A DNA stretch of 64,000 bases from Sphingomonas sp. Y38-1Y (GCF_032391395.1 NZ_CP135916.1:2387001-2451000), one strand, 5' to 3'; shown: positions 43,571-52,182, numbered from the stretch's first letter. Numbers and translations: made by a program. The notes: generated by a model from the sequence alone, not told the origin.

Positions 43571-45334
43571 GTGATCGGCAAACTCGGCTTCCTATTGCTC
43601 GCCGCCGCCTCGGCAACGTTGCCCGTGGCGGTCGCGCCGCTCGCCGCGCAGACGGCAGCGGCGACGCCCGATCCGCGGCTCAAGGCGCTGTACGATGCCG
43701 AATGGGCGTTCCGGTCGCGCGAGTTCGCCGACCTTGCCGATGCCAAGCCCGGCGAGCCCTCCGCCGACGATCACCTGCCCAGCGTCACGCCCGCCGCCTA
43801 CCAGCGCCGCCTGGCGTACTGGAAGGACATGCTCGCCAAGGTCGATGCGATCCCCGTCGCCGGCCTCAGCGACGAGGATCGGATGAACCACGCGGTGTTC
43901 CGCACCTATCTGTGGGAGCAGGTCAACAATATCGAGTACCGGACCTACGAAGCGCCGTTCAACAGCGACAGCTTCTTCTGGACCGGCCTCAGCCCCCGCC
44001 GCCCCTATGCGCGCACGATCGACTATCGCCGCTATCTTGGCCGGATGCGCGACGTGCCGCGCTATTTCGACGAGCAGATCGCCAACATGCGCGCCGGCCT
44101 GTCGCGCGGCTACAGCGTGCCGAGCGTCACCACCACCGGCCGCGACAAGACGATCGAGCCCTTCGCGGCGGCGGGCGAGACCAACCCGTTCTTCAAGCCC
44201 TTTGCCGAGATGCCCGCCTCGATCCCCTTGGCCGAGCGCACCGCGCTCCAGGCCGAAGCGCGCCAGGTGATCGCGACCACGCTCGCACCCGCCTATGCCA
44301 AGCTCCTCGCCTTCATGCGGACCGAGTATCTGCCGAAGACGCGGCGGACGATCGACGCGCAGTCGCTGCCGGACGGGCGGCGCTTCTATCAGGACCGCAT
44401 CCGCGAATACACGACGCTCGATCTCACGCCCGACCAGATCCATCAGATCGGCCTCAAGGAAGTCGCGCGGATCGACGCCGACATGCAGGCGACGATGAAG
44501 GAGACGGGCTTCAACGGAAGCTTTCCCGAGTTCCTCAAGTTCATGCGAACCGACCCGCGCTTCTATGCGCGAACGCCCAAAGAGCTGCTGTCGCTGTCGG
44601 CCTATGTCGTCAAGAAGATGGACGGCAAGCTCAAGGACAATTTCGCCACCCTTCCCCGCTATCGCTTCACCATCCTCCCCGTGCCGGACGAGATCGCGCC
44701 GATCTATACTTCGGGTCGCGGCGGGCTCGATGCGTGCCTGATGAACACCTATGACTTGGCCCAGCGGCCGCTCTACAACATTCCCGCGCTGACGCTGCAC
44801 GAGTGCAATCCCGGTCACAGCTTCCAGGCCGCCGTCGCGCTCGAAGCGCCGGAGCGACCCCGCTTTCGCCAGGAGACCTATTTTTCCGGCTATGGCGAAG
44901 GCTGGGGCCTCTACACCGAATGGCTGGGCAAGGAGCTCGGCATCTATGAGGGGCCGTACGAGGAGTTCGGCCGCCAGACGTTCGAGATGTGGCGCGCCGC
45001 GCGGCTGGTGGTCGACACCGGCATCCATGCCAAGGGTTGGACGCGCAGCCAGGCGATCGACTATTTCACGCAGCACACCGCGCTCGCCCCGCTCGACATC
45101 GCCAACGAGGTCGACCGCTACATCAGTTGGCCGGGCCAGGCGCTCGCCTACAAGCTCGGCGAGCTGTCGATCCGGCGGATGCGGGCCAAGGCGGAGAAGG
45201 CGCTGGGCGACCGCTTCGACATCCGGCGTTTCCACGACACCGTGCTCGGCATGGGATCGGTGCCGCTATCGACCTTCGAGGACGAGATCGACCGCTTCAT
45301 CGCGCGGGAACGGGCGCTGCCGCCCGAACGCTGA
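43571..45334 (+). CDS. DUF885 family secreted protein (putative metallopeptidase)
   Basis: A 587-residue protein with a signal peptide (about residues 1-27, PLAAQ). It matches the DUF885 family, whose best-conserved element here is LHECNPGHSFQ, resembling an HExxxGH metal motif, followed by a Glu-containing FSGYGEGWGLYTEWLGKELG helix. These features suggest a zinc-dependent peptidase related to the gluzincin-like M2/M3 folds, but activity is rarely shown. GTG 43571 is the start, with AGGAG about 7 nt upstream. It is convergent with the transglutaminase-like gene, only 2 nt separating the stops. Confidence 0.85.
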   Translation: MIGKLGFLLLAAASATLPVAVAPLAAQTAAATPDPRLKALYDAEWAFRSREFADLADAKPGEPSADDHLPSVTPAAYQRRLAYWKDMLAKVDAIPVAGLSDEDRMNHAVFRTYLWEQVNNIEYRTYEAPFNSDSFFWTGLSPRRPYARTIDYRRYLGRMRDVPRYFDEQIANMRAGLSRGYSVPSVTTTGRDKTIEPFAAAGETNPFFKPFAEMPASIPLAERTALQAEARQVIATTLAPAYAKLLAFMRTEYLPKTRRTIDAQSLPDGRRFYQDRIREYTTLDLTPDQIHQIGLKEVARIDADMQATMKETGFNGSFPEFLKFMRTDPRFYARTPKELLSLSAYVVKKMDGKLKDNFATLPRYRFTILPVPDEIAPIYTSGRGGLDACLMNTYDLAQRPLYNIPALTLHECNPGHSFQAAVALEAPERPRFRQETYFSGYGEGWGLYTEWLGKELGIYEGPYEEFGRQTFEMWRAARLVVDTGIHAKGWTRSQAIDYFTQHTALAPLDIANEVDRYISWPGQALAYKLGELSIRRMRAKAEKALGDRFDIRRFHDTVLGMGSVPLSTFEDEIDRFIARERALPPER

Positions 45335-45336
45335 GG

Positions 45337-46137
45337 CTATTCGCCGCCGGCCTGCTCGACGATCAGCGCGACGTCGAGCATCTCCTCGCCGTGGCCCAGC
45401 CGCGATCCGGCGACCGGCGCCGCACCCACGGTGTCGAGCCCGATCGCCACGCGCACATAGCGCTCGTCGACCCGCGCGCCTTCGGACGGGTCGACCGCGA
45501 TCCACCCCGCGTCGCCGGCATGCGCCTCGACCCAGCCATGCGGCGCGCAGTCGCGGCCCTCATGCTGCTGATAGCCGCTGACATAGCGCGCCGGGATGTC
45601 GATCGCGCGAAGCCCGGCGACCAGCATCTGCGCCAGTTCGCGCCCGCTCGCCGCCGTGCCGTCGAACGCACTCGCGGCGTCGCGCAGTTCCTCACCGTTC
45701 GCCGCCAGGGTGAAGCGATCGCGCAGCGCGCGCGCCGCCGCGTCGATCCGCGCTTCGGCATCGCCGCCGACCGCCGCCTCGCGCATGAAGGCGGTCAGCG
45801 CCTCGCCCGCGATCGTGCGGTCGGTCTCGCGCAGGTAGAAGTCGGGCGGCAGCGGTTCGGCGGTACCGTGGACGCGGCCATGCGGGTCGCCGGTCAGCAC
45901 CTCGCCGCGGACGCTGATCTCGATCCCCTCCAGCGGCCCCTCGGCATAAAGCATCGCCTGGCGGTTGCCGAGCCCGTCGCGGCTCTCGCGCAGCCGCGCG
46001 TCGCAATCGACGTCGATCGACCAGGCGACGACGGTCTGGTCGTCGGTGTCGTCCGGCGTCATCCTGAGCAGCTGGACCAGCCGCGTCTGCGGCTCGCTGA
46101 AGCGATAGCGGGTACGATGTTCGACGATGATGCGCAT
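45337..46137 (-). CDS. Transglutaminase-like protein lacking the catalytic cysteine
   Basis: A 266-residue protein of the bacterial transglutaminase-like family: N-terminal beta domain (RIIVEHRTRYRF), then the papain-like core. The Asp/His half is present as PHGWVEAHAGDAGWIAVDPSEG, preceded by IPARYVSGYQQHEG and followed by YVRVAIGLDTVGAAPV. However the helix that should begin GVCQDHAH reads AASGRELAQ: aligned by the fixed distance to IPARY, the Cys position is Gly (codon 45643-45645), with a Ser before it. A Cys does occur in RDCAPHGW next to the His. It is coupled to the alpha-E gene by a TGATG overlap and forms an operon with the ATP-grasp gene. It may be a non-catalytic binding partner. 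Confidence 0.88.
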   Translation of the reverse strand: MRIIVEHRTRYRFSEPQTRLVQLLRMTPDDTDDQTVVAWSIDVDCDARLRESRDGLGNRQAMLYAEGPLEGIEISVRGEVLTGDPHGRVHGTAEPLPPDFYLRETDRTIAGEALTAFMREAAVGGDAEARIDAAARALRDRFTLAANGEELRDAASAFDGTAASGRELAQMLVAGLRAIDIPARYVSGYQQHEGRDCAPHGWVEAHAGDAGWIAVDPSEGARVDERYVRVAIGLDTVGAAPVAGSRLGHGEEMLDVALIVEQAGGE

Positions 46138-47078
46138 CAGATGAACCGGAACTGCTGGGCGATGGCACGGTCGAGCGCGAGGTTCTCCGCGATGAACGCG
46201 CCCAGCCATTCGTGAAGGCCACCGACGATCACTTCGGGCGTCCGCGTCTTGTGCATCCGCGCCAATCGCGCGCGCGCCATGCGGTCGGCGCCGCCCTGGA
46301 GGCCCGTGCGCTTGCCGAGCAGGTTCAGCATCTCGACCGTCTCCTCGACGCACGCCGCCAGCGACCGCGGCAGCTCGGGCCGGGTCAGCAAGAGGTCGAT
46401 GACGAGATTCGGCCGCAGTCCTTCCGAATAGAGCCAGCGATAGGCCGTGACCGCCGACACGGTCTGGAGGATCGTCGTCCACTGGTCGCGGTCGACGATG
46501 CCGCCGACCGGCTCGCCCTCCGGCAACAGCAGGTGGTATTTGACGTCGACCAGCCGCGCGGTGTTGTCGGCCCGCTCGATCGCCGAGCCCAGGCGGATCA
46601 GCCACACCGCCTCGTTGCGCATCATCCGCAGGATCGCGCCCTCGAACCCGCGCGTCTCGGCCTTGACCGCCTCGACCAGGCTCAGCGTCGCCATCGCGTT
46701 GCCCGGCCGCATCCGCGAGTTGAACAGCAGCCACGCGCGGTTGATCGCGGTCCACGCCTCTCGCGTCAGCGCGGTGCGGACCGCGCGCGCATTGTTGCGC
46801 GCCATGTCGAGGCAGCGGACGATCGAGCCGCCATGGCCGCTGTCGATCGTCAGGAAGCGCGCCACATTGGTCTGGTCGGGCTGCGCGCCGGATGCGGCGA
46901 ATGCCTCGTCGGTATAGGTGACGCGCAGCGCGCTTTCCCACGCCGCCTCGCCCGCTGGGGTGGCGGAGAGCGCATCGAGCCGCACCGTCGCCTCGACCAG
47001 CCGCGCGACGAAATCGGCGCGCTCGACATAGCGCCCGAGCCAATAGAGCGACGCCGCGGTCCGAGAGAGCATCAGCAT
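46137..47078 (-). CDS. Alpha-E domain-containing protein
   Basis: A 313-residue all-helical protein of the alpha-E (DUF403) family, opening with MLSRTAASLYWLGRYVERADF, the family signature. It also shows FNSRMRPGN and VWLIRLGSAIERADNTARLVD, an internal echo of the N-terminal ERAD motif. Alpha-E proteins are always found with circularly permuted ATP-grasp and transglutaminase-like partners and are thought to act together in a peptide-forming or -modifying reaction. The start at 47078 (or ATG 47072) uses GGAGG 7 nt upstream, which belongs to the adjacent palindromic repeat. The stop overlaps the next gene as TGATG. Confidence 0.9.
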   Translation of the reverse strand: MLMLSRTAASLYWLGRYVERADFVARLVEATVRLDALSATPAGEAAWESALRVTYTDEAFAASGAQPDQTNVARFLTIDSGHGGSIVRCLDMARNNARAVRTALTREAWTAINRAWLLFNSRMRPGNAMATLSLVEAVKAETRGFEGAILRMMRNEAVWLIRLGSAIERADNTARLVDVKYHLLLPEGEPVGGIVDRDQWTTILQTVSAVTAYRWLYSEGLRPNLVIDLLLTRPELPRSLAACVEETVEMLNLLGKRTGLQGGADRMARARLARMHKTRTPEVIVGGLHEWLGAFIAENLALDRAIAQQFRFI

Positions 47079-47081
47079 CTC

Positions 47082-47213
47082 AGATCCTCCCCCGGAGGGG
47101 AAGGGGGACCATGCGCAGCATGGTGGAGGGGTATTGGCCTCGAGCGCATCGCCTGCGGCGACACCCCTCCACCAGCCTGCGGCTGGTCCCCCTCCCCTTG
47201 TAGGGGAGGATTT
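47082..47213. repeat. REP/BIME-like palindromic element between the ATP-grasp and alpha-E genes
   Basis: Ends read AGATCCTCCCCC and TAGGGGAGGATTTT. Inner arms GGTGGAGGGGT and ACCCCTCCACC are perfect inverted repeats, and CATGCGCAGCATG and CAGCCTGCGGCTG form small side hairpins. Same architecture as the copies at 17411 and 18904. It interrupts an operon and its minus-strand end contributes GGAGG upstream of the alpha-E start. Confidence 0.88.
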
Positions 47214-47225
47214 TAACACCGCCCC

Positions 47226-48713
47226 TCACGACCCCAGCTCCTGTTGCTGGAACATCCCGCCCATCGCCTGCATCTGCCGCGCTTCGGGCAGCAGGACGAA
47301 GCTGTCCTTCGTCCCCCCGCCCTGGCTGGAATTCACGACCAGCGATCCTTCCTTGAGCGCCACGCGGGTCAGACCGCCGGGCACCACCTGAACGCCGTTG
47401 CGCCCAGTCAGCACGAACGGGCGGAAATCAACATGCCGCGGCGCGAGGCCCTTTTCCGTCAGCGTCGGCACCGTCGACAGCGCCAGCGTCGGCTGCGCGA
47501 TATAGCGATGCGGCTCGGCGATCAGTGCCGCGCGGAACTGCTCGATCTCGTCGCGGGTCGCCGTTGGCCCCACGAGCATGCCGTAACCGCCCGATCCGTC
47601 GACCAGCTTCACGACCAGCTCGGGCAATCGCTCCAGCACATATTTCAGCGCCTGCGGCTCGCGGCAGCGATAGGTCTCGACGTTCGGCAGCTTCGCCTCC
47701 CCGCCCGAATAGTATCGGACGATCTCCGGCATGTAGCTGTAGATCGCCTTGTCGTCGGCGATGCCGTTGCCGGGCGCGTTGAGCAGCGTGACGTTGCCCG
47801 CGCGATACGCCGACATGATGCCCGGTACGCCGAGCAGCGAATCCGGCCTGAACACGACCGGGTCGAGGAAGTCGTCGTCGATCCGCCGATAGATGACGTC
47901 GACCTTCACCCGCCCGGCGATCGTCTGCATCCATACGATGTCGTCGTCGACTACCAGATCGGCCGGCTCGACCAGCTCGATCCCCATCGAATCGGCCAGG
48001 AAGCTGTGCTCGTAATAGGCGCTGTTGAAATGCCCGGGCGTCAGCACGACGCAGACCGGCCGGCTTCCCGCTCCGGCCGGCGCGACCGATCGCATCGTCT
48101 CGTGCAGCCGGTCGGGATAGCTGTCGACCGCGGCGACGCGGAACGAGCGGAACAGCTCGGGACACAGCCGGATCATCGCCTCGCGATTTTCGAGCATGTA
48201 GCTGACGCCCGAGGGCGTGCGCGCATTGTCCTCGAGCACGAAGAAGTCGTCGGGCCCGGTGCGCACCAGGTCGATGCCGCAGATATGCGCCCAGATGCCG
48301 TGCGGCGGGCGGATGCCGATCACCTCGGCCCGGAACTGCGGATTGCGGAAGATGATGTCGGGCGGCAGCACACCGTCCTTCAGGATGCGCCGCTCGCCAT
48401 AGATGTCGTCAAGAAACGCGTTGATCGCTTCGACCCGCTGCACCAGTCCCTCGGACAGGCGCGCCCATTCGTCCGCCAGGAACACGCGGGGCACGATGTC
48501 GAAAGGGATGATCCGCTCGGCCGCATCGCGATCGCCATAGACGGCAAAGGTAATGCCGAGCTGTCGGAACGTGTTCTCCGCTGCTTCCAGCCGGCGGGCG
48601 AGTTCCTCACGCGGGGTGTCGGCAATCCAGTTGGCCAGCATCGCCAGCGGCTCACGCGGGTTTACCGGCCCGCCATGGCCCCAGATTTCATCGAACGCGC
48701 GTGTGTCCCCCAT
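47226..48713 (-). CDS. Circularly permuted type 2 ATP-grasp protein (COG2308)
   Basis: A 495-residue ATP-grasp enzyme of the permuted class. Recognisable segments are HGIWAHICGIDLVRTG, DDFFVLEDNARTPSGVSYMLENRE (a metal/nucleotide element), VVLTPGHFNSAYYEHSFLA, PELVVKLVDGSGGYGMLVGP (glycine-rich loop) and the C-terminal HVDFRPFVLTG. The family is predicted to ligate amino acids or peptides with ATP. I start at ATG 48713; upstream in-frame codons lie in the promoter region. It is first in an operon with the alpha-E and transglutaminase-like genes, though a 132-bp repeat separates it from the second gene. Confidence 0.9.
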   Translation of the reverse strand: MGDTRAFDEIWGHGGPVNPREPLAMLANWIADTPREELARRLEAAENTFRQLGITFAVYGDRDAAERIIPFDIVPRVFLADEWARLSEGLVQRVEAINAFLDDIYGERRILKDGVLPPDIIFRNPQFRAEVIGIRPPHGIWAHICGIDLVRTGPDDFFVLEDNARTPSGVSYMLENREAMIRLCPELFRSFRVAAVDSYPDRLHETMRSVAPAGAGSRPVCVVLTPGHFNSAYYEHSFLADSMGIELVEPADLVVDDDIVWMQTIAGRVKVDVIYRRIDDDFLDPVVFRPDSLLGVPGIMSAYRAGNVTLLNAPGNGIADDKAIYSYMPEIVRYYSGGEAKLPNVETYRCREPQALKYVLERLPELVVKLVDGSGGYGMLVGPTATRDEIEQFRAALIAEPHRYIAQPTLALSTVPTLTEKGLAPRHVDFRPFVLTGRNGVQVVPGGLTRVALKEGSLVVNSSQGGGTKDSFVLLPEARQMQAMGGMFQQQELGS

Positions 48714-48795
48714 TCGCCCCCGACAATGTTTCAGCTTCGTGTCGGTTGCATGCTGACTCGCTTTGTTGCGCTGCACAAGCCACCGCAGAAACAAA

Positions 48796-48833
48796 GCTTA
48801 CCGCTTACCCTTTCCGGGTTGATGCGCTTACCC
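48796..48833. promoter_or_regulatory. Three direct repeats GCTTACC upstream of the HTH-DAHP synthase gene
   Basis: GCTTACC occurs at 48796-48802, 48803-48809 and 48826-48832, the last two as GCTTACCC. An inverted relative, GCGTAAGG, lies at 48839-48846. All are within 58 bp of the ATG of a gene whose product begins with a helix-turn-helix domain. They could be its binding sites, but no binding evidence exists. Confidence 0.35.
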
Positions 48834-48853
48834 AGTTGGCGTAAGGCGCGGCC

Positions 48854-50443
48854 ATGACGACGTTGGCAGGCATCAAGATCAAGCGTTTTCGCGAGCAGCG
48901 CGGCATCAGCCGTGCGGCGTTCGGTACCTGGTACGGGGCGCCGGGCAGCACCGTGCAGGGCTGGGAAGAAGACGGCAAACGTGCCGCCGCGCCGATCGTC
49001 AATCAGATCGCGGCGAACGGCATCGCCCATCATGCCGACTGGTTCGTCACGCCGCGCAACATGGAGAGTGCAATGGGTAGCTGGTCCCCCGCAAGCTGGC
49101 AGTCGGCCGAAGCGCGGCAGATGCCCGATTATCCCGATCAGGCGGCGCTCGACGCGACGCTGACCGAGCTCGGCCGCTTTCCGCCGCTCGTGTTCGCGGG
49201 CGAGGCGCGCCAGCTCACCGCCGAACTCGGCCGCGTGGCGGAGGGACATGCGTTCCTGCTTCAGGGCGGCGACTGTGCCGAAAGCTTCGCCGAGTTCCAC
49301 CCGAACAACATCCGCGACACTTTCCGCGTCATTCTCCAGATGGCGGTCGTCCTCACCTTCGCGTCCAAGCTGCCGACGGTGAAGGTCGGCCGCATGGCCG
49401 GTCAGTTCGCCAAACCGCGTTCGGCGCCGATGGAGGTCATCGACGGCGTCGAACTCCCCAGCTACCGCGGCGACAACGTCAACGACATCGCCTTCACGCC
49501 GGAGGGTCGCGTCCCCGATCCCGTCCGGCTGCTGCGCGCCTATTCGCAATCGGCGGCGACGCTCAATCTACTCCGCGCCTTCGCGCAGGGCGGCTATGCC
49601 AACCTCCACCAGGTCCACAAATGGACGCTCGACTTCATGGGTCGCAGCGCCTGGGCACAGCGTTACGCCGACGTCGCCGATCGGATCGGCGAGGCGCTCG
49701 ACTTCATGGAAGCGTGCGGCATCAATGCCGAGACGGTGCCCCAGCTCTCGCGCACCGACTTCTACACCAGCCACGAGGCGCTGCTGCTCCCCTATGAGCA
49801 GGCGCTGACGCGGCAGGATTCGCTGACCGGCGACTGGTACGACACCTCGGCCCACTTCCTGTGGATCGGCGACCGCACGCGCTTCGAAGGCTCGGCGCAT
49901 GTTGAGTATCTCCGCGGCATCGGCAATCCGATCGGCATGAAGTGCGGGCCGAGCCTCGAGCCCGACGCGTTGCTCCGCCTGCTCGACACGCTCAACCCGC
50001 AACGCGTCGCCGGGCGGATGACGCTCATCACCCGCTATGGCCACGACAAGATCGAGGCGCACCTGCCCGCGCTCGTTCGCGCGGTGAAGCGCGAGGGGCA
50101 TTCGGTCGTCTGGAGTTGCGACCCGATGCACGGAAACACGATCAAGGCAGCGACCGGCTACAAGACGCGGCCGTTCGATCGCATCCTCGCCGAGGTGCGC
50201 GGCTTCTTCGCCGTCCACCGCGCAGAGGGCACGCACGCCGGCGGCATCCATGCCGAGATGACCGGCCAGGATGTCACCGAGTGCACCGGCGGCGCGATCG
50301 CAGTGAGCGAGCAGGCACTCGCCGACCGCTACCACACGCACTGCGACCCGCGCTTGAACGCGGGTCAGAGCATCGAGCTCGCCTTCTTGCTGGCCGAGAT
50401 GCTCAACGAGGAACTGGGCGAGCGGAAGAAGGCGGCGGCCTGA
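48854..50443 (+). CDS. Class II DAHP synthase with in-frame N-terminal HTH domain
   Basis: The frame encodes 529 residues. Residues about 74-529 are a full class II 3-deoxy-D-arabino-heptulosonate-7-phosphate synthase, the entry step to aromatic amino acids: [20 protein letters not shown] start, [46 protein letters not shown] and TECTGG. Residues 1-69 instead look like an XRE-type helix-turn-helix ([20 protein letters not shown], then [15 protein letters not shown]). There is no stop between them and third-position GC stays high throughout. ATG 49073 has its own GGAG 6 nt upstream and would give the standard 456-residue enzyme. So either a 529-residue fusion, an internal-start isoform, or both are made. 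Function of the enzyme part is certain; the fusion is read from the open frame. Confidence 0.88.
   Translation: MTTLAGIKIKRFREQRGISRAAFGTWYGAPGSTVQGWEEDGKRAAAPIVNQIAANGIAHHADWFVTPRNMESAMGSWSPASWQSAEARQMPDYPDQAALDATLTELGRFPPLVFAGEARQLTAELGRVAEGHAFLLQGGDCAESFAEFHPNNIRDTFRVILQMAVVLTFASKLPTVKVGRMAGQFAKPRSAPMEVIDGVELPSYRGDNVNDIAFTPEGRVPDPVRLLRAYSQSAATLNLLRAFAQGGYANLHQVHKWTLDFMGRSAWAQRYADVADRIGEALDFMEACGINAETVPQLSRTDFYTSHEALLLPYEQALTRQDSLTGDWYDTSAHFLWIGDRTRFEGSAHVEYLRGIGNPIGMKCGPSLEPDALLRLLDTLNPQRVAGRMTLITRYGHDKIEAHLPALVRAVKREGHSVVWSCDPMHGNTIKAATGYKTRPFDRILAEVRGFFAVHRAEGTHAGGIHAEMTGQDVTECTGGAIAVSEQALADRYHTHCDPRLNAGQSIELAFLLAEMLNEELGERKKAAA
49062..49075 (+). promoter_or_regulatory. Internal ribosome-binding site and start of standard-length DAHP synthase
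   Basis: GGAG (49063-49066) stands 6 nt before ATG 49073, which encodes [10 protein letters not shown], the normal N-terminus of class II DAHP synthase. It is a better ribosome site than the AAGG before the upstream ATG 48854. Confidence 0.6.
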
Positions 50444-50520
50444 GCCACTGCTGGGGCTTCCCGAACCGACGTGGAGATGGTCGCCTCGACCTCAATTCAG
50501 GACGCTTCTTCGACGAGGCA

Positions 50521-50701
50521 GAAGGAAGAAGGTGGTTCGCGCAAAGGCGCGAAGGCGCGAAGGGGCTGCGGAACTTGCCGCGTAGCGGCCCCGATCGACG
50601 ACTTGCCGGGTGGTAGAACGGTAGAGGTGAAGCCGCTGCGCGGCAAAGCACGACCACTCTTCGCGCCTTTGCGCCTTTGCGTGAACCGTCTTCTTTTCCT
50701 T
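50521..50701. repeat. Long imperfect inverted repeat, 'CGCAAAGGCGCGAAGG' family
   Basis: The left end (50521-50565, GAAGGAAGAAGGTGGTTCG then CGCAAAGGCGCGAAGG) and right end (50657-50701, CTTCGCGCCTTTGCGCC then GTGAACC and TTCTTTTCC) are inverted copies of about 45 bp with a few mismatches. The centre contains smaller GC palindromes. It occupies most of the gap between the DAHP synthase and HNH stops. No reading frame in it looks coding. Confidence 0.82.
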
Positions 50702-50740
50702 GGTGTATCGGTCGGACCTCTGATGACGTCCGATCAGCCA

Positions 50741-51097
50741 TCACACAGACGGCTCCCCTCGCCCCTTCGCCCGCCGCGTCGGCGCGTGGAAGTCGGCGGG
50801 CTTGTCGGCCACCCAGGCCAGGAACTTCGCGAGTGCCGGATGCTGGGCCAGGTCGCTCATGTCCCCGCCCTGCCGCGCCAACTCCGCGTTGGTGAGCGCC
50901 GCGTGGATCGCCCGGTGACAGATCGGGTGGACGGGCACCGTCACCGTCCCGCCCTCCGCCTTCGGCACCGGATGATGCCACTCGACCTTCGCGCCGAGTG
51001 GCCGTCCGCATAGCGCGCAAACGGGCGGCGGCGCCGCTTCGGCCGCGGCGCGCCGCTCGCCCTCGATCGCGGCAAGCTTGCGCCGCACGCGGCCCAC
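50741..51097 (-). CDS. HNH endonuclease-like protein
   Basis: A 118-residue protein with a compact HNH motif: CALCGRPLG supplies a zinc CxxC pair, VEWHHPVPKAEGG carries the catalytic His pair, and VPVHPICHRAIHA the final His. The fold is a beta-beta-alpha metal nuclease. A charged tail follows. It begins at GTG 51097, 10 nt after the manC stop, so it is probably co-transcribed with manC; why is unclear. No neighbouring mobility or restriction genes are present. Confidence 0.83.
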   Translation of the reverse strand: MGRVRRKLAAIEGERRAAAEAAPPPVCALCGRPLGAKVEWHHPVPKAEGGTVTVPVHPICHRAIHAALTNAELARQGGDMSDLAQHPALAKFLAWVADKPADFHAPTRRAKGRGEPSV

Positions 51098-51107
51098 TAA
51101 CCCACCA

Positions 51108-52163
51108 TCAACGCTTCATCGCCTCCAGCAACTTCTTGACGTCCTGGCTGCGCCCACGCGGCAGGATCAGCACGTCGTCGCCGCTCGCCACCACGATCAG
51201 GTCCTCGACGCCGACCAGCGCCACGCGCTTGCCGTCCGCGCGCACCAGGCAGCCGCGCGTGTCGATCGCCACCACGTCGCCGCGGCAGACGTTGCCGCCC
51301 TCGTCGCAGTCGCTGATCGCGTGCAGCGCGTCCCAGCTGCCGACGTCGCTCCACCCCATCGTCACCGGCACCACGGCGACGCGCTCGGCCTTCTCCATCA
51401 CCGCATAGTCGATCGAGTCCGATGGCGAGGCGGCAAAGGCGTCATGGTCTGGCCAGATACGCGCGCCCTCGCGCACCGCCTTGTCCATCGACTGCCGCGC
51501 GGCATGCAGCATCTCGGGCGCATGCACCGACAGCGCGTCTAGGAACTTGTCCGCACGAAAGAGGAAGATGCCACCGTTCCAGGCATGGTCGCCCGAAGCC
51601 ACCATCGCCTCCGCCACGTCGCGCGGCGGTTTCTCGACGAAGCGCGCGACGCGGTGGACACCTTCGGTCAGCGGCTCGCCGACCTGGATATAGCCATAGC
51701 CCGTCTCCGGCGCGTCCGGCGTGATCCCGAACGTGACCAGCCAGCCGTCCTCGACCAGCGGCAAGGCGAGGTGGATCGCCTCATGAAAGGCGGTCACGTC
51801 AGCGATGACATGGTCCGACGGCATGACAAGCAAGGGCGCCGCCGGATCCTCCGCCGCCAGCGCCGCGAGCGCGATCGCGGGCGCCGTGTTCCGCCCCATC
51901 GGCTCCAGGATCAGCGCCGCAGCCGACGCGCCCGCTTCGTCGAGCTGCCCCTCGATCTGGTCGGCATGCATCGCATTGGCGACGACGATCGGATGCGCGA
52001 AGCGCTCGCCGGCGTCCGTGCGGCGCGCGGTCAGCTGGAGCATCGTTTCGTCGGCGGTCAGGGCGAGAAACTGCTTGGGTAACTCCGGCCGCGACATCGG
52101 CCATAAACGCGTTCCCGATCCGCCCGACAGGATGACGGGCACGATCAGCTTGGTTCCGAGCAT
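51108..52163 (-). CDS. manC: Mannose-1-phosphate guanylyltransferase
   Basis: A 351-residue nucleotidyltransferase making GDP-mannose from GTP and mannose-1-phosphate. The signature is VILSGGSGTRLWPMSRPELPKQFL. Further family segments are PMGRNTAPA, VMPSDHVI, ETGYGYIQ, FVEKP and WNGGIFLF. It lacks the C-terminal phosphomannose isomerase cupin of bifunctional ManC/AlgA proteins (about 470 residues), so it is monofunctional. ATG 52163 is chosen as start. The divergent epsB suggests a role in exopolysaccharide precursor supply. Confidence 0.93.
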   Translation of the reverse strand: MLGTKLIVPVILSGGSGTRLWPMSRPELPKQFLALTADETMLQLTARRTDAGERFAHPIVVANAMHADQIEGQLDEAGASAAALILEPMGRNTAPAIALAALAAEDPAAPLLVMPSDHVIADVTAFHEAIHLALPLVEDGWLVTFGITPDAPETGYGYIQVGEPLTEGVHRVARFVEKPPRDVAEAMVASGDHAWNGGIFLFRADKFLDALSVHAPEMLHAARQSMDKAVREGARIWPDHDAFAASPSDSIDYAVMEKAERVAVVPVTMGWSDVGSWDALHAISDCDEGGNVCRGDVVAIDTRGCLVRADGKRVALVGVEDLIVVASGDDVLILPRGRSQDVKKLLEAMKR

Positions 52164-52182
52164 CGACGATATTCCCCTTCGG

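Noticed and set aside
47100..47219. Alpha-E protein starting at 47219
   Set aside because: The first 47 residues would be translated palindromic repeat; the family starts with MLSRTAASLYWLGR at 47072-47078.
50403..51020. Open frames through the inverted repeat after the DAHP synthase gene
   Set aside because: They translate repeat arms and antisense sequence, and there is no ribosome site or domain.
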